DNA of 64,000 bases, from the NCBI RefSeq assembly GCF_000346465.2, contig NC_034012.1, positions 4,985,004 to 5,049,003 of the forward strand. The letters run 5' to 3'. Shown here one piece after another: positions 54,550 through 64,000 of the stretch (positions are counted from its first letter, which is position 1; each line of letters begins with the position of its first letter). Source of the DNA: Prunus persica (taxonomy: Eukaryota > Streptophyta > Magnoliopsida > Rosales > Rosaceae). Below the pieces are notes generated by a model. It did not search any database. It was not told the DNA's origin and saw only the letters and a program-made list of their open reading frames with translations. The translations under genes and the position numbers were made by a program.

Positions 54550-56226
54550 CTAAAGTGGTGGAATACTTTGTTCATGCTTGAAAAAATCCTGAGGATCAAC
54601 CATTGTTTTTACTTGTACCAATCTATCAAAGTTATATTTAAAATACTTCCTTCCATAAAGTCTAGCCTTGTGAAAGTTTGTGTGGTTGCGCAGGTTGGTA
54701 CCAATGTCTAGGTCCCTATAGTTTTGCAAGGCCTCTCTTGGGTTCTTGGAGACAAAAGGAGCCATACTTGTATACAATTTTCTCGACAATTTAATATAGT
54801 GATTGGTGGTCTTAATCCCTTCTTCCATCCAAGATATAAAGTACTGAACCGAATATAGGTTTCCAGCTCTATGAGGGAATGGAGTTGCTGATTCAGAAAT
54901 CTCACTCATCCTTCCACCGTAGGGGTTCAATTGCATCCACACCTTCTCTATCTTAATCAGCTTCTTCCATATGGATTTGAAACCATGTTTTGGAATTGGT
55001 TCTTTCACGTAGTCAGACTTGCTCTTGAAGAAGATTGCTGGCGCCTTTGGCCTAGAAAGTAGAACATCTATTGGAGTTCCAATTGGGCAAGCAGCCATGA
55101 ACACAGTGGATTCTATCCAACTCATTTCAAAGCAATCTTTTTGTTGTAAACCCAATTCAGGGAAACGCTTATTTACCAATGGAACAAGCTTGTCACTTTG
55201 TCCCAAAAACTGACCAGTGAATAATACTTGCACTGTCTTCTTCCCCTCTTGGCTACTATTCTTGACTTGTATACCTACTCTAATGAAGATGTCTTCAGGG
55301 AGCTTAGGTGCAACGTATTGCCATCGATGGAGCACATCGGTACCGCCTTCTTCCAAGGTCCTTCTCACATTGAACATGGTCACTTTAGGTGGAACTCGAA
55401 TCAACTTGATCTTCCATGAAAGAATGACTCCAAAGCTGGCTCCACCACCACCTCTAATGGCCCAAAAAAGATCTTCTCCCATTGTATTTCTATCAAGGAT
55501 TCTACCATTCACATTCACTAGTTTAGCATCTTCAACGTTATCCACTGTAAGACCATATTTTCTCATAAGTGGACCATACCCACCACCACTAAAGTGGCCA
55601 CCAATACCAACACTTGGACAAGATCCAGCTGCAAACCCATGAACCTTACTTTTCTGTCCAATTGCATAGTAAAGTTCACCAATAGTAGCCCCAGCTTGAA
55701 CCCAAGCACTCTCATCTTCAAGATTCATATCAACGGATCGAAGATTGAACATGTCAAGAACAACAAAGGGAAGATTCGATACGTATGATAAGCCCTCATA
55801 ATCATGGCCACCACTTCGGATTCTAATTTGCAACCCGTGTCGTTTTGTGCAAATGACGGTTGCTTGGACATGGGATTCATGCGTGGGTGCTACAATAGCC
55901 AAAGGTTTTGGAGTTGTAGGTGTAAAGTATCTGCGGTTTTTAATGAGTGATAACAACACATGGGGAAATGAGGTGTTTTGAGGGGTGTAAATTGGAGGGT
56001 TGGACTGAGATGTTTCTCCAAGGCATTGAATGAAGTCATTGATAACTTGTTGAGATTTTTTGGGAAGAAATTTGAGGGAGTCATTGAAAGCACTTGTCCA
56101 TGATGTTGGTATCGTCTTTATTGGTGGATCGAGACTGGCACAGAAAGGAAGGATAGAATGAACCGTACTGCAGAGCAAAAGGAATGAGACAAAGAAGGGT
56201 ATTATTGCAGAGCTTGGTTCCTTCAT
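54550..56226 (-). CDS. BBE-like FAD-linked oxidoreductase with extended N-terminus, intact (558 aa)
   Basis: The start is ATG at 56226 (MKEPSSAIIP). The longer frame begins at a TTG and is not used. A signal peptide spans about 1-30. Residues 41-75 look like a duplicated first module: SWTSAFNDSLKFLPKKSQQ is followed by INDFIQCLGETSQ, while paralogues have this motif once (for example ADLNDFLQCLPKFSES). The first repeat has lost the Cys. This makes the protein about 28 residues longer than its neighbours. FAD ligands are His141 and Cys203 (AAGSCPSV), the gatekeeper is Val206 and His211 is kept. The K-x-Q site is S-V-Q (NLYSVQY). NYRDLDIG is intact. The stop lies in an AG-rich stretch as in the plus-strand copies. 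The substrate is unknown. Confidence 0.92.
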   Translation of the reverse strand: MKEPSSAIIPFFVSFLLLCSTVHSILPFCASLDPPIKTIPTSWTSAFNDSLKFLPKKSQQVINDFIQCLGETSQSNPPIYTPQNTSFPHVLLSLIKNRRYFTPTTPKPLAIVAPTHESHVQATVICTKRHGLQIRIRSGGHDYEGLSYVSNLPFVVLDMFNLRSVDMNLEDESAWVQAGATIGELYYAIGQKSKVHGFAAGSCPSVGIGGHFSGGGYGPLMRKYGLTVDNVEDAKLVNVNGRILDRNTMGEDLFWAIRGGGGASFGVILSWKIKLIRVPPKVTMFNVRRTLEEGGTDVLHRWQYVAPKLPEDIFIRVGIQVKNSSQEGKKTVQVLFTGQFLGQSDKLVPLVNKRFPELGLQQKDCFEMSWIESTVFMAACPIGTPIDVLLSRPKAPAIFFKSKSDYVKEPIPKHGFKSIWKKLIKIEKVWMQLNPYGGRMSEISESATPFPHRAGNLYSVQYFISWMEEGIKTTNHYIKLSRKLYTSMAPFVSKNPREALQNYRDLDIGTNLRNHTNFHKARLYGRKYFKYNFDRLVQVKTMVDPQDFFKHEQSIPPL

Positions 56227-56279
56227 CGTTTTTAGAATTTCTGCAACTCCAATATATTTTGATCTCAATCAACAACAAT

Positions 56280-57070
56280 TGCTCCTATGGAGTAAGCTTT
56301 ATTCAGAATAATAAAACTAGAATTAATTAGTCCATAACTTGCAACGTTAACATTAATTGGTTGGAAACTTGCAACATCATAATTAATTCATCGGTTGAAG
56401 AACAAAGAAAACAGGTTCAAGGATATTGAGAAATTGCAACGTAATAATATATATACATATTTAAGCAACTTATATGTGCATAAAATTAGCTAGGGTGTTT
56501 TATATTAAGAAAATACCACAATTCCTCCCCAGTCCAAAAATGAAATTTGTTGTATGATTCAAAACTCCCAAATATTAAAAAAAATATTACATTTATTGAA
56601 TAAATGGTAGTTTGTTCTTGAGATCAACATCTTGTTAATTGGAATGCAAATATTGGAGTTAAGTAGATGAACACGTATCAATAAATTAGGGAAGGAATAT
56701 ATAAGGACATGGAAATGGAGACAGCAGATCCGGACTCGTCAGATCAAGCTCAAGCAAAGTCTTCTCTTTCTATTTTTTTCCCTATAAATTTCAGATTGAA
56801 ATATTACTTACGTATCTATCATGGGCAGCAGATTTTGATGTTATGCAATTCCAAATTTCAATTCAAGGACTGGTAAAAAAAAACACAGAGTACTTAACCA
56901 GGAGCATTTCTGAAGACCAAACGATAACAAAAGAATGTAATTTTTTAATTTTTTTTAATTTTTTTTAATTTTTTAATGGGAGACACCATTAATAACTTTG
57001 AAATATTAATCAGAACCAGACGATGTCCTTTCATGTCAACTCTCTCTCAATTCTTATAACTGTTTTTATG
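56280..57070. other. Upstream DNA of the 54550-56226 gene
   Basis: No gene. Blocks at 56560-56910 (GACTCGTCAGATCAAGCT, CAAGCAAAGTCTTCTCTTTC, CGTATCTATCATGGGCAGCA) recur at 63040-63250 and 63755-63960. They are part of a duplicated upstream segment. Confidence 0.6.
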
Positions 57071-57074
57071 CTTA

Positions 57075-57552
57075 TGGCATGTTTATTAATCCGTAATTGA
57101 ATTGAGAATGAACTGAATTGAGGAGAAGTTGGATTGAGAAAAATTAGATTCCGGATTCCTATTGAATTTGTTTACTAAACCATATAGATTAAGGGGAGTT
57201 AAATTCCGAATTCCTATTGAAGTTGTTTACTAAATTATATGGAATTGGGGTAGGAATGACACTAATTACTAAAATGTCCTCGTTTGATTAAAGTAGATGG
57301 CAAATTTGGAATTTTGAAAATGTGTGAGGATATAATAGGTAAAAAAGATGAATTCCTAATAGGTTCTCCAAGAATTAGAATACCACCTCTCACCCAAGAA
57401 TTGAACTCCTCCAAAATAAGGAATTCAATTCATAATTTTATGTGGGCCCCACTTACTTCTCAATTCCTTGATGTGAAGTAAACGCAGGAATCCTTCACAT
57501 GTGGAATTCAATTCCTGATGAGAATTTCAATTCTTGATTAGTAAACACACCA
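57075..57552. mobile_element. PIF/Harbinger-like MITE
   Basis: The left end TGGCATGTTTATTAATCCG and the inverted right end TGGTGTGTTTACTAATCAAG pair well. Both are flanked by TTA (57072-57074 and 57553-57555). The interior (478 bp) is rich in GAATTGA and CAATTC motifs and has no transposase. Confidence 0.65.
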
Positions 57553-58010
57553 TTAGTTATAAGTTTGCGGCCATATTCATTTTGAAATGCAATGTGGTGC
57601 TTTGAGATGCAAAGAACAAGCATTTTTTCTTCTAGCGAATTCCGACAAGTAAGAAGGAAGGATGTAGAAACGTAAATGTTAGGGTGATTGAGCGGCCAAA
57701 TAGTTGAAAATCACTCCGAACTTTAGTAAGTTTTTTGTAACACCCCGACTCCAAATTAAACCCCTTATTTAAGTTATTTAAATTATTTAAGGGAAATTAC
57801 AAATTTACCCTTGAGATAAGGGCATTTTGGTCATTTTATTAACCGAAGAGAGTTTCGAGCAGTGACTAGTATTTTTGGATAGGTCGTATTGAGATGAGTT
57901 CGTAGACACGTAGTGAGCTCGAATCGAAGTGGTAACGAGAGAGATATGGTCAAAAGAAACGCAGTGGCACAATCGTAATTATTTCGAAATGGGATTTTTA
58001 TAAAAATCAG

Positions 58011-58070
<60 letters not shown>

Positions 58071-59224
58071 CGCGATGGTCTCTCTCTCTCTCCTCGAAAC
58101 TCCGGCTACCGGCAGCGGCTGTGGACGGGGCCGGTACCAAAATGACCGGGGCGTCGTCCTCTTCCAACCTTAGCTAGGTCCCGCCGCCAGCCGCCGTGGT
58201 TTCGCCAGAAAATGGAGAAGAAGCGGCCGGTGTCGTCCGAACTTCTTCGCCGTCGATCTCCCTCCTCCGGCCACCGATTCCGACGAGTGAGATATGGTTT
58301 CTCACCTACTTTTCATGCTCTAGCTGCCTGTTGGGTAGGAGTGGATCGATTCTTAGTGTAGGAAATTCGATTTACGAATTGAAATTCGGCCGGTTTTGGG
58401 ATCACGTTTTCGGCCACTTCCGGTCAGCTTTTGGGGTAGATTCAAGAACAAAAGTGGCTCCAAATAGGGTGTTATACCTAGGGTAGGAGTTTGAAGCTGT
58501 GGTTTTGAGATTTTCCAGCGATGCGTAATCGCTTTGGGCACCCAGTGCTGCCGGCACGTGTGGAGGCCCGTGGGCGAGGGTAGTGAAGTTGCATTGTGTC
58601 TTGATGAGATCTTTAGGTTGTCACGAGTGCGCAGGATTTCACGGATCTCAATTCGGACGTCGTTTGACTATCGGACGGATATCGCCTATTGCGCGTTATC
58701 CGGGTTCGATAGGTTAGGACCGTTGGATGATCTCAAATTTAATATATGTTAATCTAGGTATTTCTAGGATCGTGTAGGAATTCACGGATCGTGAATCGGA
58801 GCCCCAGATGTTCCTATTTAATAATTTAAAATTTATATTTTATATTAACCGTCAGATCGTGAGCGATCTGACCGTCCGATCTGGACCAAACTTGCAAGAC
58901 GAATGTCCTATACCTTGTAGAACCCATAGGAACTTTCGGATCGGAATTTGGAGGTCATGGGCCCCGTGGGCTCGTTTAACCAGGGTTAGAGTAGTTTGAC
59001 CCTTGGTTGACCGTGAATCTCCCGGAGTAATCTTACCTTCCCAGTAGGATTATCGGGTGCTAGACTATTGTTGAGATTTACACAATATTTGAAATTAAAT
59101 TATATATTTATATATGTTTGTATAAGGGTACAAAAGAGTCCAGAATGTCAGTTTGAAGTGCTATATGCACTACCTTAGGTACCTCCCCGGATTTTGGTTA
59201 CACTACAAGTACCACCATGTGAAT

Positions 59225-59575
59225 GTTAGGTTATCCGGCGTGCGGACAGGCCCCATACGTGGCGTTGGTTGTACCGGCGTATGGGGAGCTATGTAATAAT
59301 GTGTTGAGGTCGCACGTGGCGTAGGTTATCCGGCGTGTCGACAGACCCCATACGTGGCGTTGGTTGTACCGGCGTATGGGGAGATATTGTGATATGATGT
59401 TCAGGTCTCGCGTGGCGTAGGTTATTCGGCGTTGAGACAGACCCTATACGTGGCGTTGGTTGTACCGGCATATGGGGAGATATTGTGATATGATGTTCAG
59501 GTCCCACGTGGCGTAGGTTATCCGGCGTGTTGACAGGTCTCATACGTGGCGTTGGTAGTACCGACATATGGGGAG
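59225..59575 (+). repeat. Tandem repeat, about 96 bp x 4, in family B LTR
   Basis: The same unit as in the other family B LTRs, at about 59252, 59348, 59443 and 59538. The last two have decayed stems (CCCTATACG, CATATGGGG). Confidence 0.85.
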
Positions 59576-59917
59576 ATTATGTGAATTACAGAGAAATTGG
59601 ATAAGGTATTGCCTATGTGTGGAATTGGGTTTTAAGGAAGAACTACGTGTAGCTTGATCCCTTAGTGAGGGTACGTAGGCAGCCTAAGGTTATTATGTGC
59701 ATGCTGCCAGTTGTGGATATTACATGCGTTTTTATGCAGGTTGAAATTTTGGAAAATGTCCAATTTATAGGGGAGACTCTGCCGAAATTTCGGCAGGAAG
59801 TCTCGGTTTTTTGTAAGTGGGCCTGGCATCGGGGTGATGTCAGGAATTCCAAAGGGTTCGTCTCGGGTTTTGAGAAAATTCGGGGCGGGTCCTTAAATTG
59901 TGCATGCTGCCAGTTGT

Positions 59918-61210
59918 TGTTAATGTATGCATTTTCGGTTTTTCTTTTGGCTTCCCTTGACAACTTTGTAATAGGATTTCTATTGTTATTTATCAAGCTC
60001 AAGCTTAGATTAAGAATAGCTTCTCTAGGTGTTCTTAACTAACAACTATCCTATGGAGATTCAAGCAATTTGACAAAGGTAAGTATGCATTGCATATCAT
60101 GGCATTAAAACTGTTTTCATAAAATGATGACTAGTCATCTGTTTCTCGGATGACTAGTCATCCTTGCTCTGTAGGATTTCCAGCTGGATAACAAACTTTT
60201 TTGTCTTATTCTATTTTCCCTGTCGGCTGCCAGGCAGGCATTATGACCTAAGGGAATTTCTGTCTCTATAGGCTAGTGCTTTCCGAATTTGATAGCCGTC
60301 GCTTTTGGGTGGAAGATTTGGAAAGATTGCTTGCAAGCTTTCTCTTCTTCTTGCTCAAAAGAGAACCGTATATGATATTCATGAGTTTTTCCGAAATGAA
60401 TTCTACCTCTTGAAAAACTGCATGTGTCTTTGAATCTCATCTAGCTGCATAAATCACTCTCATTTATATCTAGGTTTGATTCAAGACTAATTTCTTCAAG
60501 AGAATGGTTTCTTGAGGAAATTGGTCATTCTCCTTTGAATCCAAATTCTGGTTTCGTTTTTTGAGTTGGAGCTTGAAAGCTAGTGCCATGGGATGAACGA
60601 GCTGAGAAGGAGCTGCCATTGCCATGATGAACTCAGCTTCAAGCTTTGCTAAGTTGGAGAAGAAGATTGCACAAAGGAGGTATAGCTCATCTTCCTAAAT
60701 AGACCTAGGAATTTCTTGAGCTTGCTAGTGTTCTTTGTAAGAATCTTTTTTGCTTAATGGATTGCCTGGTCGGTTGATGACCCCCAGTTTTTCCCAATGG
60801 TGGGTTTCTGGGTGAACAGTTTCTGGTTTCCATCTCTGTAAATTTTCTGGGTTTGTGTTCTTGATAGTTGACTAGTCATCTGAATTTGTGCGGTTGACTA
60901 GTCATCTTTTTCTGCTGTTTGGTGTTTGCTTGATTATGTTGTCTTCACACACTTTCACCATAGTTGTTGCTAGCACAGGGGATGCCTAGATTGATGGGTC
61001 CTTCTGAGTGCCTAGGTTGTCACTACTAATTCTCTAGGCCTGCAGGTACATCTTGGTATGCACTGCGTATGTTATTGTTTGATATAATTCATATCTAACA
61101 GTTGACTAGTCATAAGAGTATTTGGCCAAGGTCTAGAGTGTGTGAAGGTTGTTGTGTTCTTGATTGAATATCCTTTAAATTTACCCCTCGTCACCTAAGT
61201 ACCAATTTCA
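59918..61210 (+). mobile_element. Solo LTR, family C (1293 bp)
   Basis: It runs TGTTAATGTATGC to GTACCAATTTCA and is flanked by the 5-bp duplication GTTGT (59913-59917 and 61211-61215). It contains several copies of the palindromic GACTAGTCATC. It is nested inside the family B solo LTR and is an inverted relative of 61560-62797. Confidence 0.85.
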
Positions 61211-61559
61211 GTTGTGGATATTAAATGCGTTTTTATGCAGGTTGTAATTTTGGAAAATGTTTAATTTACAGGGGAGACTCTGCCAAAATTTCGACAGAAA
61301 GTCTCGTAACCTTATTCCATTTTGGGAAAAAGAGTATAACTTTAGAAGTGGGTCCGACATCGGGGTGATGTCGGAAACATCCACAGGATTCGCCTCGAGT
61401 TCTGGGAAAATTCGGGGCAGGTCCTTTCATTTTTTTAAAGTAACTTTTTAGATACCATCAAACTTTTAAATACTTTTAACTAATTTTTCGAAAGTCATAA
61501 TTGAATTACCACTATATTTTTATAAACTCCTTTAAAATGTAAATTGAATACCTCCTAAC

Positions 61560-62231
61560 TGAAATTGGTACTTAGGTGACGATGGGTAAATTTAAAGATA
61601 TTCAAACAAGACACAACAAACTTCACACACTTTAGACCTTGACAAAATACTCTTATGACTAGTCAACTGTCATACATGAATTACCACAACCAAGAACATA
61701 CACAGAGCATATCAAGATGTACCTACATGCCAAGAAAATTACTAGTGACAACCTAGACACTCAGAAGGACTCGTCAATCTAGACATCTCATGTGCTAGCA
61801 ACAACTATGCTGAAAGTGTGTGAAGACATCATAATTAAGTAAACACCAAACAGCACAAAATGATGACTAGTCAACCGCAAGAACACAAACTCAAAAATAC
61901 ATGAACATCATGCGATGACGGGTCAACTATCAAGAACACAAACCCAGAAAATTACAGAGATGCAAACTTGAAATTGTTCACCCAGAAACCCACAATTGGG
62001 AAAAATTGGGGGTCATCAATCGACCAGGCAATCCACTAAGCAAAAGATTTTTACAAAGAAACACTAGCAAGCTCAAGAAATCCTAGGTGGCAGCTCCTTC
62101 TTCAACTCTTTCATCCCATGGTCCAGCTAGCTAGCTCCAACTCAGACAAAAACGAAATTTGGATTCAAAGATAAAATGACCAATTTCTTCAAGAAACCAT
62201 ACTCTTGAAGAAATCAATCTTGAATCTGACC

Positions 62232-62271
<40 letters not shown>

Positions 62272-62797
62272 TGTTTGATCTAGTAAGATGAGGTTTTCAT
62301 ATTTCAAATGTAGTTTTTGAAAAATCAATTTAGAAAACTCAAAGATGAAAAATATGAAGGTTACTCTTGAGGAAGAAAAAGAGAAAGTTTGCAAATAAAC
62401 TTTCCAAAACTTACCCACAAAAGAGACAATTGTCAAATGAGGAATGCTCACGTTTTTACACAAAAATTCCTAGGTTAGAATTGTACAAGGCAGTAGAGAA
62501 TTTCGCAGAATATGACAAGAAAAAGTGGGTAGGATCCAGCTGAAAAACCTTACTAACGCAAAATTTGACTAGTCATATGGTGGAAATTTGACTAATCATA
62601 ATCTTTAGGAATTTAGAAAATGCAATGCAAAACTTACCTTTGTCAAATGCATTGTTGTCCATCATAATGAAGCCAGATAAGAACACCTAGAGATGTAATT
62701 CTTAATCTGGACTAGAGCTTGGAAAAATACAATGATTTTTCTATTACAAAATTGTCAAAGAAAGCCAAAAAAAAAACACAAAATGCATACACTTACA
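61560..62797 (-). mobile_element. Solo LTR, family C (1238 bp)
   Basis: It runs TGAAATTGGTACTTAGGTGA to GCATACACTTACA and is flanked by CTAAC (61555-61559 and 62798-62802). It is inverted relative to 59918-61210, 350 bp away, so the pair could form a large hairpin. A (TA)n run lies at about 62236-62264. Confidence 0.85.
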
Positions 62798-62802
62798 CTA
62801 AC

Positions 62803-64000
62803 TTTTAAACTATACACCCCCTTAACAAGAGAAGGAAATTAAAATGGTGGAGAATTTTTTGTAATTATAAAATTTAGAAACATTCAACACAACTTTAAGT
62901 GTTGATTCCAATGCAAATTAGTACTTTTTAAAATCAATATTAATTATCATATTCAATCTTAATCGTCCAAATCTCTTTAAATCCAATGGTTAATAAGGTG
63001 TGTTATAATGTGTTCCAAAAATGTGTGTTCTTCAATCCTAATCCTAAGAAAATATTACATTTATTGCATAAATAATAGTTTCTTCTTGAGATCTACATCT
63101 TATTAATTGGAATGCATGTATTGAAGTTAAGTAGAGCACGTATCAAGAAATTAGAAAAGGAATATACAAGAAGGAGAAGAAAAATGGAGAGAGCAGATGT
63201 GGACTCGTCAGATCAAGCTAAAGCAAAGTCTTCTCTTTCTTCCTTTTTCAGGTGATGTCACATCAAGCGGAGAAAATAAGCGATGCAAGGTAGCAAATTT
63301 ATGTTTACCATATGAGCACATTTTGCACATTTTGCAGTTTCGATTCAATTATTTGAAATCGTGTACCACATAGGCAATCCCACATCAAATGGGTTTGGCT
63401 TATTGTGTCCATAATTAATAATATTTGATTGGACAATATAATCCCAAAAGATTTATTAATAACAACGTGATTAAATTAAGAGCAATGTCAAAGCGATCAC
63501 GTATGATTATTGACATATAATCCTTTACGTCATTTTTATCTTTGACTTCCATTCATTTTTGTCTAATAAAGAAGGCACGCAAGTACAGGTTCCCTGTCCC
63601 GTTTTATTGATACCAACTTCAACTTGGCTGCTGTGACAATGAGAGCAATGCATCAATAAAAGTCGACCAAAAATAGTTAAAATATACCAGAAAGAAAGAA
63701 AAAAAAATGTAATTTTTCGTTTAGAAATATGCATTGGCTAGAAAGATCCCCTTGGAATATTACTTACGTATCTATCATGGGCAGCAGATTTTGATATTAT
63801 GCAATTCCAAATTTCAATTCAAGGACAACTAGTAAAAAAAAAACACAGAGTACTTAACCAGGAGAAATTAGAAAAGGACATACAAGAAGGAGAAGAAAAA
63901 TGGAGAGAGCAGATTTGGACTCGTCAGATCAAGCTAAAGCAAAGTCTTCTCTTGACGTATCCAATTCGAAGTGATTAAATTAAGAGAAATGTCAAAACAT
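62803..64000. repeat. Right-edge duplicated BBE upstream DNA
   Basis: Segments 63040-63250 and 63755-63960 repeat blocks from 56560-56910 upstream of 54550-56226. A block near 63600 (TTTATTGATACCAACTTC, ATGCATCAATAAAAGTC) resembles 16390-16430 upstream of 17533. No coding sequence appears before the edge. Another BBE copy may lie beyond it. Confidence 0.5.

Larger units (their letters stand above)
57736..61429 (+). mobile_element. Family B solo LTR with 3-prime duplication and nested insertion
   Basis: It starts TGTAACACCCCGACTCC and ends GGTCCTTTCA, flanked by TTTTT on both sides (a homopolymer, so weak evidence). It has a (CT)n run (58013-58068) and four hairpin units (about 59225-59575). 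The 3-prime end appears twice: once up to 59894, then again at 61211-61429 in a divergent version. Between them lies the solo LTR at 59918-61210. No internal region or partner LTR is present. Confidence 0.7.

Noticed and set aside
2467..56226. Mixed biosynthetic gene cluster
   Set aside because: Only one enzyme family is present. No P450, transferase, transporter or regulator gene is seen between the BBE-like genes.

Overview
The window looks like nuclear DNA of a eudicot, probably Rosaceae (a Prunus-type genome is my best guess). The reasons are intronless plant BBE-like genes, Cassandra TRIM retrotransposons carrying a 5S-rRNA-like segment, AT-rich intergenic DNA full of small DNA transposons, and LTR retrotransposons primed by initiator tRNA-Met. 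No database was searched, so the species is an inference.

The only coding content I can support is a tandem cluster of berberine-bridge-enzyme-like (BBE-like) flavoproteins: secreted FAD-linked oxidoreductases of about 525-560 residues encoded in single exons. Nine are intact: six on the minus strand (5774-7390, 11978-13594, 40875-42470, 43151-44743, 51695-53269, 54550-56226) and three on the plus strand (17533-19125, 22276-23868, 35888-37471). Four more loci are broken: a minus-strand pseudogene with a stop codon and deletions (2467-3726), a plus-strand copy with an early stop and a 160-N assembly gap (31308-32252), a promoter-plus-gene relic (38975-39145) and a C-terminal scrap (54121-54385). 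Every intact copy keeps the His and Cys that bind FAD covalently, but other active-site positions differ between copies. The plus-strand copies share a lost K-x-Q motif, a common core promoter and a common upstream module, so they arose by local duplication of promoter plus gene.

Layout: 1-2.3 kb holds a decayed exon resembling the dolichyl-phosphate GlcNAc-phosphotransferase gene (ALG7/GPT) and a Copia-like LTR. From 2.4 to 13.7 kb there are three minus-strand BBE loci, a LINE scrap and a nested foldback/hAT element. From 14.1 to 15.4 kb a PIF/Harbinger-like element and an hAT element lie back to back. From 17.4 to 39.2 kb is the plus-strand BBE subcluster, interrupted at 25.2-28.9 kb by a chimeric Cassandra/large-LTR element. 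From 40.9 to 44.7 kb there are two minus-strand genes. At 46.8-51.3 kb lies a complete but coding-free LTR retrotransposon with target-site duplications. From 51.7 to 56.2 kb there are two minus-strand genes and one scrap. From 57 to 62.8 kb there are nested solo LTRs, and the right edge carries two more copies of BBE-associated upstream DNA.

The paralogues probably act outside the cell or in the vacuole, each oxidising a small alcohol, sugar or phenolic with transfer of electrons to oxygen. No other enzyme family accompanies them, so this is a tandem family array, not a mixed biosynthetic cluster.
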